A DNA stretch of 64,000 nt from CAHJXF01 sp038225855 (GTDB lineage Bacteria > Pseudomonadota > Gammaproteobacteria > Burkholderiales > Burkholderiaceae_D): the NCBI GenBank assembly GCA_038225855.1, contig JBBRQU010000001.1:1-64000 (forward strand), read 5' to 3'. The notes under the pieces were generated by a model, which made no database searches, had not been told where the DNA came from, and saw only the letters and a list, made by a program, of their open reading frames with translations. Each line of letters starts with the position of its first letter. Position 1 is the first letter of the stretch. The position numbers were made by a program, and so were the translations under genes. This document shows, in pieces, positions 36,272-45,417 of this stretch.

Positions 36272-37707
36272 AAGAGACTCGAACGCAGACTCGAACGCAG
36301 ACGCAACCGCAGATGCCCCCGACGAGTCGCGATCGGATCGAACGCTCCATGCATCGTCTGTCAGGGATGGCGCTCGTGCGTCGTATCCTCGCGCAAGCAT
36401 GGCCGGTCCTGATCGGGCAATGGGCGGCGATCGCATTCGGCGTTGCCGACACGATCATGGTCGGCCACTCGTCGCCGCAGGATCTCGCAGCGATGGCGCT
36501 CGGGTCTAGCATCTACGCTAGCGTGTTCATCGGGCTGATGGGCGTGGTCATCGCCCTCACGCCGATCATCGCGCAGCACTTCGGCGCCGAGCGTCTTGCC
36601 GAGATCGGCAAGACCTACACGCAAGGTCTGTGGCTCGCGTTGTGGCTGACCCTGGTGGGCGACGTCGCGATGGGATTCCCCGACGTGTGGCTGGTGATGA
36701 GCGCGGTCGACGAAGGCGTCGCATCGCGCGTGGCCGCGTATCTGCATGCGCTGATGTTCGCGCTGCCCGCGGCGCTCGTGTTTCGCACCGTCTATGCGCT
36801 CAACGTCGCGGTGTCGCGACCGAAGGTGACGATGGCGATCAACCTGGTCGGGCTCGCGCTCAAGATCCCGCTCAACTATGTCTTGATCTACGGCAAGCTC
36901 GGCCTGCCGGCGTTGGGCGCCGCGGGCTGCGGCTATGCGACCGCGATCGTGATGTGGGCTTCGTGCGGCATCGCATTGATCGCGTTGTCGCAGGACTCTT
37001 TCTATCGACGCTTCGCGATCGGCTTCGATTGGCCGCGATGGAAGTACCAGCGCGAGTTGCTGCGCCTCGGCATTCCGACCGGACTCTCGTACATCGTCGA
37101 AGTCACCTCGTTCACCTTCATGACGCTGCTGGTCGCTGGCCTCGGCACGCGAGTAACCGGCGGGCATCAGATCGTCGCCAACCTCGCGGCGTTCTGCTTC
37201 ATGCTGCCGCTGTCGCTGGCGGTCGCGACCTCGGCCATCGTCGCGCAATCCATCGGCGCGAACGACGGCATCGGTGCGCGACGCGCGACGCGCGCGGGCT
37301 TGCGCCTGGCCGCAGGCGTGGCGATCGTCGTATCGGGCCTCGTCTGGTTCGGTCGCCACGCGATCGTCGGCTTCTACACCGATGACTCCGCCGTGACTGC
37401 AGTCGCGTTGTCGCTGATCGGCTTCGTCGCGATCTTCCATCTCTTCGATGCCGTGCAGGGCATGTCTGGATTCATCCTGCGCGCCTACAAGCACGCGGTC
37501 GCGCCGATGGTGGTTTACACCCTGTCGCTGTGGGGGATCGGCCTCGTCGGGGGATGGTGGATCGCGTTCCATCCGGTGATCGGTGGCGCGCCACTCGGGG
37601 CTCAAGGGCTGTGGAGCGCGTCGACCCTGGGCCTCGGCGTCGCGGCGTTAGTGCTGGCGGTATGGATGGTGCGGGTGTCGCGCAGGCCGCTCCGGGAGTC
37701 GCAGTAA
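36268..37707 (+). CDS. MATE-family efflux transporter
   Basis: 479 aa from a GTG at 36268, which overlaps the preceding stop (GTGA); ATGs at 36313 and 36349 are alternatives. Twelve membrane helices are expected. The conserved segments LAQAWPVLIGQWAAIAFGVA, DTIMVGHSSPQDLAAMALGS and IPTGLSYIVEVTSFTFMTLL fit the NorM branch. It exports cationic drugs or metabolites using a sodium or proton gradient. The first 25 residues are a low-complexity TQTRTQTQ stretch, which argues for a later start. Confidence 0.92.
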   Translation: MKETRTQTRTQTQPQMPPTSRDRIERSMHRLSGMALVRRILAQAWPVLIGQWAAIAFGVADTIMVGHSSPQDLAAMALGSSIYASVFIGLMGVVIALTPIIAQHFGAERLAEIGKTYTQGLWLALWLTLVGDVAMGFPDVWLVMSAVDEGVASRVAAYLHALMFALPAALVFRTVYALNVAVSRPKVTMAINLVGLALKIPLNYVLIYGKLGLPALGAAGCGYATAIVMWASCGIALIALSQDSFYRRFAIGFDWPRWKYQRELLRLGIPTGLSYIVEVTSFTFMTLLVAGLGTRVTGGHQIVANLAAFCFMLPLSLAVATSAIVAQSIGANDGIGARRATRAGLRLAAGVAIVVSGLVWFGRHAIVGFYTDDSAVTAVALSLIGFVAIFHLFDAVQGMSGFILRAYKHAVAPMVVYTLSLWGIGLVGGWWIAFHPVIGGAPLGAQGLWSASTLGLGVAALVLAVWMVRVSRRPLRESQ

Positions 37708-37716
37708 CGCAGGCGT

Positions 37717-38310
37717 TCAACCCCTCAAAAAATGCTCGCGATAATGCTTCAACTCGGCGATCGATTCGTGAATATCCGCGAGCGCTTCGTGCTTCTGGTG
37801 CTTCTTGAACGACGCCGCGACTTCGGGCTTCCAGCGCTTGCACAATTCCTTCAACGTGCTCACGTCGAGATTGCGATAGTGGAAGAAGGCTTCCAGCCTG
37901 GGCATGGCGCGCGCCATGAAACGACGGTCCTGGCAGATCGAGTTGCCGCACATCGGCGACTTGCCGCGCGGCACGTGGCGCTTGAGAAAATCGATCAGCG
38001 CGGCTTCGACTTCGGCCTCGGTCGCCTTCGATGCGCGGACCTTGTCGGTCAGCCCCGAGCGCGCGTGCGTGGACGTGTTCCAACCGTCCATGGCCGCGAG
38101 GACCTGGTCGCTTTGATGGATCACATGCACCGGCGCTTCGGCGATCGTCTCGAGGTTGGCGTCGGTCACGACCACTGCGATTTCGATCACGCGATCGCGG
38201 TCCGGGTCGAGCCCGGTCATCTCCATGTCGAGCCAGATCAGTCGGCTCTCGTCGCTGCTTGCCTTGCCGGGCAATTCTTCGGCGGACTTGCCGCCTGCGG
38301 GTTGTGACAT
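37717..38310 (-). CDS. orn: Oligoribonuclease
   Basis: 197 aa. The DEDDh exonuclease motifs are LIWLDMEMTGLDPDRDRVIE, GNSICQDRRFMARAMPRLE and HEALADIHESIAELKHYREH. Orn degrades 2-4 nt RNAs, including pGpG from cyclic di-GMP turnover. It is divergent from the M48 protease gene, with only 53 nt between the starts, so the promoters overlap. Confidence 0.98.
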   Translation of the reverse strand: MSQPAGGKSAEELPGKASSDESRLIWLDMEMTGLDPDRDRVIEIAVVVTDANLETIAEAPVHVIHQSDQVLAAMDGWNTSTHARSGLTDKVRASKATEAEVEAALIDFLKRHVPRGKSPMCGNSICQDRRFMARAMPRLEAFFHYRNLDVSTLKELCKRWKPEVAASFKKHQKHEALADIHESIAELKHYREHFLRG

Positions 38311-38363
38311 AATTTTTTTGGGTAACCGAAGGCTCTCTTCAAAATCGAAACGAATTTTCTCAT

Positions 38364-39671
38364 ATGTTCACGAGCCTCTTCACGAATCTGTTCATCGCGG
38401 CGCTGCTGTCGACGACCATCGCCAAGCTCTGGCTTTCATCGCGTCAGATGCGCTTCGTCGCCGCGCATCGCGGCGCGGTGCCGACGCGCTTCGCCGAGCG
38501 CGTCACGCTCGCCGCACATCAAAAGGCGGCCGACTACACGATCGCGCGTGCGCGGGTCGGCATGATCGAAACGCTGGTGCTCGCGGCATTGGCGGTCGCG
38601 TTCACATTGCTCGGCGGCTTGCAATCCATCGACGACGTTCTCGCACGATGGATAGGCGACGCGCACCCGATGTGGCGTCAGCTCGCGTTCGTCGGCGTGG
38701 TCTCGATGATATACACGATCGTCGATCTGCCGTTCTCGCTCTATCGTCAGTTCGTGCTCGAAGCGCGCTTCGGTTTCAACCGCATGACGATGGCCCTGTT
38801 CATCGCGGACATGGCGAAGAACACCGCGATCGGCGTCGCGCTGGGCGCACCGTTGCTCGCGCTGGTGCTGTGGTTGATGCAGGCGTCGGGATCGCTGTGG
38901 TGGCTCTACGCGTGGTTCGTGTGGATGGCGTTCAACCTGCTCTTGCTGTGGTTGTTCCCCACTTTTATCGCGCCGCTCTTCAACAAGTTTCAACCGCTCG
39001 CCGACATGAACTTGAAAGCTCGCATCGAAGGCCTGCTCGAGCGTTGCGGCTTCGCGTCCAGGGGCGTGTTCGTGATGGACGGCAGCAAGCGCTCGGCGCA
39101 CGGCAACGCGTACTTCACGGGCCTCGGCGCCGCGAAGCGCATCGTGTTTTTCGACACGCTGATCGCGAAACTCACGCCCGCCGAAATCGAAGCGGTGCTC
39201 GCGCACGAGCTCGGACATTTCGCGAAGAAGCATGTCGTCAAGCGCATCGTGTGGGCGTTTGCGATGAGCCTCGTCGGTCTCGCGCTGCTGGGTTGGCTCG
39301 CGCAGCAACCGTGGTTCTATCTCGGACTCGGTACCGATCCCACGATCGCCACGCGCAACGTGTTCGCGTTGATATTGTTCTTCCTCGTGTTGCCGGTGTT
39401 CCTCTTTCCGTTCGCGCCGATCTCCAGCTTCACGTCGCGCCGCCACGAGTTCGAAGCCGATGCATACGCGGCAGCCCACGCCGATCCCGGCGATCTGATT
39501 CGCGCGCTGGTCAAGCTTTACGAAGACAATGCATCGACCTTGACTCCCGATCCGCTTCACTCGACGTTCTACGATTCGCATCCGCCTGCGGCGTTGCGGA
39601 TAGGAAGGCTCGAATCGTTGGCGCCGCGCGCTTTCGGTCCCGCACTCGCTCCGCAGACGTCGACCCCATGA
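38364..39671 (+). CDS. M48-family (Ste24-like) membrane zinc metalloprotease
   Basis: 435 aa with several membrane helices. The zinc site is VLAHELGHFAKKHVVKRIVW, with the third ligand in SRRHEFEADAYAAAHADP. The N-terminal helices and the SLYRQFVLEARFGFNRMTMA segment match CAAX protease 1/Ste24. It may act in membrane protein quality control. The stop overlaps the start of the pterin dehydratase gene by 4 nt (ATGA). Confidence 0.95.
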   Translation: MFTSLFTNLFIAALLSTTIAKLWLSSRQMRFVAAHRGAVPTRFAERVTLAAHQKAADYTIARARVGMIETLVLAALAVAFTLLGGLQSIDDVLARWIGDAHPMWRQLAFVGVVSMIYTIVDLPFSLYRQFVLEARFGFNRMTMALFIADMAKNTAIGVALGAPLLALVLWLMQASGSLWWLYAWFVWMAFNLLLLWLFPTFIAPLFNKFQPLADMNLKARIEGLLERCGFASRGVFVMDGSKRSAHGNAYFTGLGAAKRIVFFDTLIAKLTPAEIEAVLAHELGHFAKKHVVKRIVWAFAMSLVGLALLGWLAQQPWFYLGLGTDPTIATRNVFALILFFLVLPVFLFPFAPISSFTSRRHEFEADAYAAAHADPGDLIRALVKLYEDNASTLTPDPLHSTFYDSHPPAALRIGRLESLAPRAFGPALAPQTSTP

Positions 39672-40069
39672 TCAAGACCTTCGAGCAACTCTTCGAATCG
39701 CATTGCCGCGCGCTCGATGGCGGCAAGCCGATGAGCGCCGCAATGGACGACGCGGCGGTACGCGCGCAACTGATCGAACTGCCGGAATGGAGACAGGAAG
39801 AGGTGCGCGACGGCAAGCGCATTCATCGCCGCTACGAGTTCGCGAACTACTGGGAAGCGATCGCCTTCGTCAACGCGATCGCGTTCACGATTCACCGCGA
39901 GGATCACCATCCTGAGCTCGTGGTCGGCTACGACAAGGTCGACGTGCGCTTCGATACGCATTCGGTCGGCGGCATTTCCCTGAACGATTTCATCTGCGCG
40001 GCAAAGTGCGACGCGGCGTATGCGAATCGTCCGCAGGCGCCCAAGACATCGACCGAAGTTTCCGCTTGA
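39668..40069 (+). CDS. phhB: Pterin-4a-carbinolamine dehydratase
   Basis: 133 aa. The active-site pattern is FTIHREDHHPELVVGYDKVD, followed by VRFDTHSVGGISLNDF. The family recycles the pterin cofactor of aromatic hydroxylases. The N-terminus is about 25 residues longer than the core. It is coupled to the protease gene in front and to rsgA behind (TTGA overlap). No phenylalanine hydroxylase is in the window. Confidence 0.93.
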   Translation: MIKTFEQLFESHCRALDGGKPMSAAMDDAAVRAQLIELPEWRQEEVRDGKRIHRRYEFANYWEAIAFVNAIAFTIHREDHHPELVVGYDKVDVRFDTHSVGGISLNDFICAAKCDAAYANRPQAPKTSTEVSA

Positions 40070-40983
40070 GCAATTTGATCGCCGGTCGCATCGTCGCGGC
40101 GCATGGTCGGCACTACGTCGTATTCACCGAGTCGGGTCGACGCCTCGTCTGCTTCACGCGTGGCAAGAGGAGCGCGGCTGCATGCGGCGACGAGGTAGAC
40201 GTCGAAGACACCGGTTCGGGCCAAGGCGTGATCGCGGCGATTCGTCCGCGGCGCAATCTGCTGTCGCGCTCCAACGCCTTTCGCACCAAGCTCGTCGCCG
40301 CCAACCTCGACCAGCTCGCGATCGTCGTCGCGACTGCGCCGCCGTTCTCGGAAGAGTTGCTCGGCCGCACGCTGGTTGCCGCGGCAAGCCTTGATGTGCC
40401 GGTGCGCATCGTGCTCAACAAGATCGATCTCTCCGATCGCGTCGAGGCGGCGCGCGAAACACTCGCGCTCTACACATCGCTCGGCTATGCGGTCGACGAG
40501 ATCTCGGTGCGAACCGATGCGGCTCATGCGTGCGCGACGTTGATGCCGCACCTCAGCGATCGCACCACGTTGCTCGTCGGGCAGTCGGGCATGGGCAAGT
40601 CGTCGCTGCTCAATCTGCTCGTCCCCGATGCAGAGGCGGCGATCCGCGAAATTTCGGAAGCCCTGCAGACCGGCAAGCACACCACCACCGATGCGCGCCT
40701 CTATCGCCTGCCGTCGAATGGCAACCCGCATGAAGGCGGTTCGCTGATCGATACGCCTGGCTTTCAGGAATTCGGGCTGGCGCATCTGACGCCGGGCACG
40801 GTCGAACGCGCGTTCCCCGAGTTGCGTCCCTTCCTGGGACGCTGCCGCTTCGTGAACTGCATGCACTTGCAGGAACCCGGTTGCGCCATCATCGAAGCGC
40901 GCGATCGAGTCGAGATCGCGCCGCGCCGCTATGATCTCTTCGCGAAGCTCACGCGCGAGAGCAGCGGCTTTCGCGATCGCTGA
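40066..40983 (+). CDS. rsgA: Ribosome small-subunit biogenesis GTPase RsgA
   Basis: 305 aa from a TTG at 40066, chosen because it overlaps the preceding stop and matches where RsgA homology begins; an upstream in-frame ATG at 40006 lies inside the dehydratase gene. The GTPase is circularly permuted: VLNKIDLSDRVE (G4) comes before GQSGMGKSSLLN (G1) and LIDTPGFQEFG (G3). A C-terminal zinc site reads CRFVNCMHLQEPGC. An OB-fold occupies residues 1-70. It assists late 30S assembly. Confidence 0.96.
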   Translation: MSNLIAGRIVAAHGRHYVVFTESGRRLVCFTRGKRSAAACGDEVDVEDTGSGQGVIAAIRPRRNLLSRSNAFRTKLVAANLDQLAIVVATAPPFSEELLGRTLVAAASLDVPVRIVLNKIDLSDRVEAARETLALYTSLGYAVDEISVRTDAAHACATLMPHLSDRTTLLVGQSGMGKSSLLNLLVPDAEAAIREISEALQTGKHTTTDARLYRLPSNGNPHEGGSLIDTPGFQEFGLAHLTPGTVERAFPELRPFLGRCRFVNCMHLQEPGCAIIEARDRVEIAPRRYDLFAKLTRESSGFRDR

Positions 40984-41001
40984 TCTCGCGCGCCCTTGTC
41001 C

Positions 41002-41310
41002 ATGAAACTCCTGGCCCGCGCAGACAACCTGCTGATTGCGACGCTGTGGCAACGCATGCTCGAAGCCGCGGGCATTCCGTGCGACGTGCGCAATCGCTAC
41101 ATCGGCGCGGCCGTCGGCGAACTGCCCGCCGATCAGGTCGCCCCGCAAGTGTGGATCCGCGACGACCGCGACGAAGGCCGCGCCGCCCAACTACTCGAAG
41201 AGTTGCGAAGACCGAGCGCGCTGCCGTCATGGCAATGCCCGCGCTGCGACGAAATCGTCGAGGGTCAGTTCTTTCAGTGCTGGAATTGCGAAGCGACGCG
41301 GCCGGGATGA
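41002..41310 (+). CDS. DUF2007-type protein with C-terminal zinc ribbon
   Basis: 102 aa. MKLLARADNLLIATLWQRML followed by AAGIPCDVRNRYIGAAVGEL and VWIRDDRDEGRAAQLLEEL is the DUF2007 domain, sometimes described as a putative signal-transducing protein. A zinc ribbon closes the protein (CPRCDEIVEGQFFQCWNC). It follows rsgA after 18 nt. Molecular role unknown. Confidence 0.88.
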   Translation: MKLLARADNLLIATLWQRMLEAAGIPCDVRNRYIGAAVGELPADQVAPQVWIRDDRDEGRAAQLLEELRRPSALPSWQCPRCDEIVEGQFFQCWNCEATRPG

Positions 41311-41379
41311 CGTCGCTCCAGCGAAAGGCAAACTGACAGCCTGCGGTAGCAGCGACGACAACGCGGGACCCTGGATCAA

Positions 41380-42708
41380 CTAATAGTCGCTTTCTCGATC
41401 GCGGTCATGTTGTGCCTGGATTTTCCCGCGTCCATCGGATTTCCCCTGTACCTCGGATATCGTCTTTATCAATCGGTCGAGAAGGGAAAACACGATATCG
41501 ATACTGAATCCCGCCAGAAACGCCACGATATAGGGGAGAGTAGCCGGCGCAACAATCGCGCTACCAATCGTAGCCGGAACAGAGAACCACCCTATGATTA
41601 TTCCCGCGACACCTCCCGCGCCGACACGAATCACAGCAGAATAGATGTCGAAGAAAGTACCCTGCCCGCTCAGCATGTTTCGAAGAAGAAAAACTACCGC
41701 ACCGAGAAGACCATAAAGAAGGGGGAGTACCCATCCGTTGATGGTCGCCATGCGATTCTGAATCGCTGCCGCAAAAAACGCGACGTTCGGAAATTCGAAG
41801 GGATTGTATCCAAGGTTGATTCTCTGAAGAAAACAAAACTCGTTCGCACTATCCAGTCGCATCGCCGACAACCACGAAGGATCATCATCGTCGGATTTGG
41901 TATTGTCCCTGATGCAATCGTCTGTCGCTTTACTGTTCGATAAATCAGAATTTTGGTTTTTCTTATCCTTGGACACTTCATTCTTTTGACTGCCATCATC
42001 CTTCGGCGGAGAGGGGTTCTCCGCGACTTTTGCAGCAGGGCCGGACAAAAAATCCCATAAGCTCCTACTCGGCTTATTGGCGGCTTTGGCTTCCTCCGGG
42101 CGCTGATTTTCGACAAAACCGGGCTTGAAATAAAATGGGAAAGGTTTGGCGATTGCCGCTTCCCGGATCAACAAGTAAGCTGACGACAATCGCGCGTTGA
42201 GCTCCTTCATCTCGACAAGATCATGATGAAAGCGGTCGAAGTAAGAGTCTTGCTTTTTCAAAGCGCCTTCGATCTGCACCAATTTTCTCAAAGCGAATAA
42301 GCGATCCGACCCATGAGAATCCGTAATTTGCTGAAATGCAACCAATGCGTTCTGATCCTGGTGTAATTGCAGCGTATAGAAGGCGACAAGCACCGTGATA
42401 AGTATGGTGGAGAGACAAAGCCAGATTTGCGACACCCGGATCGACCTCTGGGTCCTGTCGCTGAAGGGACTGCGGCCTGCACGAAGCTCTTGAAGCGTCA
42501 TGGGGACAATCCTCGTCACCGCTTCGTTCAGTGCGATATACAGGGCGGAAATCTGGTCTGTCGAAGACTCACCGCCCGCCGCACGCGCGGCTTCGACGTC
42601 TGTCACAGCAACCAACAGCTTGTCGTTCTCCAGTTTCCCGGATCGGGCTGCGTAGTCCAGGACAAGTCGGGCGTCCGTGAGCAATCGATCAACGTCGTGT
42701 CGATCCAT
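41380..42708 (-). CDS. Unknown multi-pass membrane protein, AT-richer than its surroundings
   Basis: 442 aa. I do not recognise the family. A soluble N-terminal helix-rich part of about 85 residues is followed by a membrane helix (IWLCLSTILITVLVAFYTLQ), a central polar region of about 200 residues with a very charged Lys/Asp/Asn-rich stretch, and three C-terminal helices (WVLPLLYGLLGAVVFLL, AGGVAGIIIGWFSVP, LPYIVAFLAGFSIDIVFSLL). The end is basic and acidic mixed. Codon use is clearly less GC-rich than in flanking genes, which suggests acquisition. It is preceded on the same strand by a small secreted protein. Confidence 0.8.
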   Translation of the reverse strand: MDRHDVDRLLTDARLVLDYAARSGKLENDKLLVAVTDVEAARAAGGESSTDQISALYIALNEAVTRIVPMTLQELRAGRSPFSDRTQRSIRVSQIWLCLSTILITVLVAFYTLQLHQDQNALVAFQQITDSHGSDRLFALRKLVQIEGALKKQDSYFDRFHHDLVEMKELNARLSSAYLLIREAAIAKPFPFYFKPGFVENQRPEEAKAANKPSRSLWDFLSGPAAKVAENPSPPKDDGSQKNEVSKDKKNQNSDLSNSKATDDCIRDNTKSDDDDPSWLSAMRLDSANEFCFLQRINLGYNPFEFPNVAFFAAAIQNRMATINGWVLPLLYGLLGAVVFLLRNMLSGQGTFFDIYSAVIRVGAGGVAGIIIGWFSVPATIGSAIVAPATLPYIVAFLAGFSIDIVFSLLDRLIKTISEVQGKSDGRGKIQAQHDRDRESDY

Positions 42709-42784
42709 GGCTCAACCAAGCTCGCTCGCATGCGGCCGAATCATCGCGGAAGCCGCCGGTAGGCCGATGGCCACCGGCCCGCGA

Positions 42785-42994
42785 CTATCCAAGCGTTCCG
42801 GGCACAGGTCCACTGGGTGAGGGGCAGGAACAAGGCGACCCCGCCCTGCCGGGGGGCGAGGCCCAACACCACGATGTCGCCGTAAAACAGACGGAGCCGG
42901 GTGCATGCGGAGGAACTTGCGCGGTTGCCAGGTCCACCGAAAGTACCGAACCAAGGAAACCGATCGATAGGGGAAAAATGCGTCCAAGTGACAT
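42785..42994 (-). CDS. Small secreted cysteine-containing protein
   Basis: 69 aa. The ATG at 42994 has an AAGGAGG ribosome-binding site. A signal peptide ends near VDLATAQ (residue 26). The mature peptide of about 43 residues carries four Cys and many Pro/Gly/Ser (VCFTATSWCWASPPGRAG, then SPCSCPSPSGP). It precedes the unknown membrane protein by 76 nt and is probably in the same operon. Function unknown. Confidence 0.7.
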   Translation of the reverse strand: MSLGRIFPLSIGFLGSVLSVDLATAQVPPHAPGSVCFTATSWCWASPPGRAGSPCSCPSPSGPVPGTLG

Positions 42995-43332
42995 GCGCGC
43001 CTCCTTGAATTGAGCCTCAACTGGTTGATCCAGAAAAAGATTGGAGTCCTAAGCCGCGAGTATGTCAAGGTCTCGATTTAACTTGACGCCATTTCAACTG
43101 GATAATCGAGATTTTCAAGAAAGATTGCTGCTTGGCGATATTTCATTTCAAACCACGATTCGTACGGCATCGAAATCGATTGAATGAAAGAAGGCCCATA
43201 TCGCAATAGCGGCCTCATCGCTGGCGACGCAGGACCGCTGACCTGTCCCGGCGATGGGTCAAGGCGATGCTTGCCGCCGTCCACGAGCGCGCTCGTGCAT
43301 CCGGACTGTCAGCTTACGCCGCTTGGCAGCCT

Positions 43333-43458
43333 TCAGAGCTTTTCGAACGACTTTCCGCAAGTTCCCGCGGTCAACGTCAGGTCAGCCACAATCCGCTTCA
43401 GGCGCGCGTATTCGTCCTCGATCATCATCTGCTATTCCGCAAATCTCGACCGCTTGAT
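43333..43458 (-). mobile_element. IS3-family OrfA remnant
   Basis: On the minus strand, the frame IKRSRFAE-stop-QMMIEDEYARLKRIVADLTL can be read. It joins the start of an IS3 OrfA (KRSRFxEEQ) directly to its end (ENxRLKKLVADLSL), so the helix-turn-helix body has been deleted. The initiator is ATC and a TAG interrupts the frame. No OrfB is present. The rest of 42995-43557 holds no gene that I can support. Confidence 0.75.
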
Positions 43459-43523
43459 CGCTTCTCCTCTCGACCCTTGCGGACCGACCGAGAGCTGCCA
43501 CCCCACAATTGCGGGCGGATTTG

Positions 43524-43549
43524 AGGCGCCGACAAATTTGTCGGCGCCT
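43524..43549. terminator. 26-bp perfect palindrome downstream of the hydrolase gene
   Basis: AGGCGCCGACAAA is followed immediately by its exact complement. It lies 8 nt beyond the stop of the chloroperoxidase-like gene. No T-run follows, so it may be a Rho-assisted terminator, an mRNA-stabilising hairpin or a protein-binding palindrome. Confidence 0.6.
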
Positions 43550-43557
43550 AATCCAGA

Positions 43558-44541
43558 CTAACTCAGGAATGCCAACAGGTCAGCGTTCAGTCGATCCTTG
43601 AATACTTGCGGGAGGGCATGACAACCGCCCGCATAAATCTTTAACGTAGGATTCGGCAATAGCCTGACAGCTGCGAGTGCGGCTGCGCCGATCGGCACGA
43701 TCTGGTCGTCATCCCCATGGATTACCAACGTTGGAATCGTCATTCTTCTCAAATCTTGAGAAAAATCGGTCTCCGAGAACTGCTTGATGCATTCGTAAGC
43801 ACCGCGAATTCCACACTGCAAGCCTAAAAGCTGAAAGGTATCGACCCTACCCTGAGAGTATCTGGTATTGGGCCGATTGGTTCCAAAGAAAGGGATGGCC
43901 AAATCCAGCCAAAACTGTGCGCGATCGGCTTGCACAGCACTGCGAATGCCATCAAAGACGCTGATCGGCAAGCCACCCGGATTCTGCGGGGTTTGAAGCA
44001 TCAGGGGTGTGACCGACGCGACCAGGACAGCCTTGGCGACCCGTGACGTGCCATGGCGACCGATATAGCGCGCGACTTCGCCGCCGCCAGTCGAATGGCC
44101 GACGAAGCTGGCGCCGGTGAGGTTGAGGGTCCTGACGACGACCGCCAAATCATCCGCGTATTGATCCATGGTGTTGCCGTCCCAAGGCTGACTGGAACGG
44201 CCGTGGCCACGGCGATCGACGCCGATACAGCGAAAGCCTTTGGATGCGAGGAACAACATCTGATCTTCAAACGCATCCGAGCTGAGCGGCCAGCCATGGC
44301 TGAATACCACCGGACGACCGTGACGGTTTCCCCAGTCCTTGTAGTAAATCTGGGTGCCGTCCGGCATGGTAATCATGCTGGCGGTTCTCGACGTGTCTGA
44401 ATCATCGTCTCTGTCACGGGCAGCCGCACCGCCGCTTCCGGCCATTGCCAATACACCGCCCGCTGCGATAGCGGCGCTACCGAGCAGTACTTTGCGGCGC
44501 GAGCTTACTTCTTCTTCCGTTTTGCCGATTTTCTCAGTCAT
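43558..44541 (-). CDS. Exported alpha/beta hydrolase, non-heme chloroperoxidase-like
   Basis: 327 aa from the ATG at 44541, which has an AAGGAGG ribosome-binding site. The N-terminus carries a twin-arginine-like signal (VSSRRKVLLGSAAIAAGGVL). The hydrolase has an oxyanion segment FSHGWPLSSDAFEDQMLFL, the nucleophile in FVGHSTGGGEVARYI, the acid in IHGDDDQIVPIG and the His in YAGGCHALPQVF. The pattern is that of cofactor-free chloroperoxidases/esterases. Periplasmic location is inferred from the signal. The gene is less GC-rich than the core genes. Confidence 0.9.
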   Translation of the reverse strand: MTEKIGKTEEEVSSRRKVLLGSAAIAAGGVLAMAGSGGAAARDRDDDSDTSRTASMITMPDGTQIYYKDWGNRHGRPVVFSHGWPLSSDAFEDQMLFLASKGFRCIGVDRRGHGRSSQPWDGNTMDQYADDLAVVVRTLNLTGASFVGHSTGGGEVARYIGRHGTSRVAKAVLVASVTPLMLQTPQNPGGLPISVFDGIRSAVQADRAQFWLDLAIPFFGTNRPNTRYSQGRVDTFQLLGLQCGIRGAYECIKQFSETDFSQDLRRMTIPTLVIHGDDDQIVPIGAAALAAVRLLPNPTLKIYAGGCHALPQVFKDRLNADLLAFLS

Positions 44542-44862
44542 GCTTGCCTCCTTGATGGGTTGGTATTCAATACGCCAACGATTGCAAATAATATTGGGAA
44601 CGACATTATTGATCAACAAAACTTCTTGACCAACCTATGAAAATCGTTAATTTGTTTATTTAATGGCCCAGTCGTACACTATCGCAAATAAAGCCGCATA
44701 TCATTATCTAAAAACAACAGCACCATCGAGCGCCAAATTTTGGCTATGTACATTCAATGTCAACGCCGCACAGTTATTACTGTAAAGTGACTCGTACCAA
44801 CACAATACCGTGTTGCAATTCGGGAAACTCCCACATAAGATTCTCTGCAAAGGAAACGCCAC
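44542..44862. promoter_or_regulatory. AT-rich divergent promoter region
   Basis: 321 nt between the divergent hydrolase and cytochrome c genes. The base composition is strikingly AT-rich for this genome (for example 44640-44720). It must hold both promoters, but I could not place -35/-10 pairs with confidence. No coding sequence is supported. Confidence 0.5.
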
Positions 44863-45336
44863 GTGACGAGCAAGCCCTACGCCTACCTATTGGCCCTGAT
44901 TGCGGCTTACCTCGCCATTCTGACCGTATACGCAACGACAAGAGCGCCGGTCGCCGATCACATCGACGCCGACAACGTGGCCCTCGTCCAATCGGGGCGG
45001 ACGGTGTATGCAAGTCATTGCGCGGCTTGCCACGGTGCCAAGCTTGAGGGTCAGCCCGACTGGCGCCGTCCAGGGTCGGATGGCCGCATGCCCGCACCGC
45101 CGCACGACGAGAGCGGCCACACTTGGCATCACGCCGACAGCTATCTGATCCAGGTGGTCGAGCGTGGCATCGTGGCCGGAGTGGACCGCCCGCCCGACTA
45201 CCAGGGCAACATGCCGGCGTTCGGCACGCTGCTGTCCAGGCAAGAGACGGTCGCGGTGCTGTCGTTCATCAAGAGCCACTGGTCGTTCGATTACCGCGCG
45301 TGGCAGGAACGCGCGAGCGCTGCCGACCGGCATTGA
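44863..45336 (+). CDS. Membrane-anchored mono-heme cytochrome c
   Basis: 157 aa, GTG start with AAGGAAA upstream. An uncleaved-looking N-terminal helix (YAYLLALIAAYLAILTVYA) is followed by one heme site, VYASHCAACHGAKLEGQPDW. The distal Met is probably in YQGNMPAFGTLLSRQE. It resembles class I cytochromes c that serve as electron donors or as subunits of periplasmic dehydrogenases. No partner enzyme is adjacent. It lies 81 nt before the 3' end of tRNA-Sec, on the opposite strand. Confidence 0.92.
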   Translation: MTSKPYAYLLALIAAYLAILTVYATTRAPVADHIDADNVALVQSGRTVYASHCAACHGAKLEGQPDWRRPGSDGRMPAPPHDESGHTWHHADSYLIQVVERGIVAGVDRPPDYQGNMPAFGTLLSRQETVAVLSFIKSHWSFDYRAWQERASAADRH

Positions 45337-45417
45337 CCCGCTGATGGCTTGGCCCATCCGGCCGTCTGGTAGCCGATCACGCGTGCGGCCCCCGGACGCG
45401 GGCGCCGCATCAAAACA

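Noticed and set aside
43078..43561. Small open frames around the IS3 remnant (68-125 codons)
   Set aside because: No ribosome-binding sites or domain-like sequence; part is explained by the OrfA relic on the opposite strand.
41311..45417. Attachment-site duplication of the tRNA-Sec 3' end in the region to its left
   Set aside because: selC is a known integration hotspot in enterics, so I looked for a repeat of its 3' end here, by eye only, and saw none.
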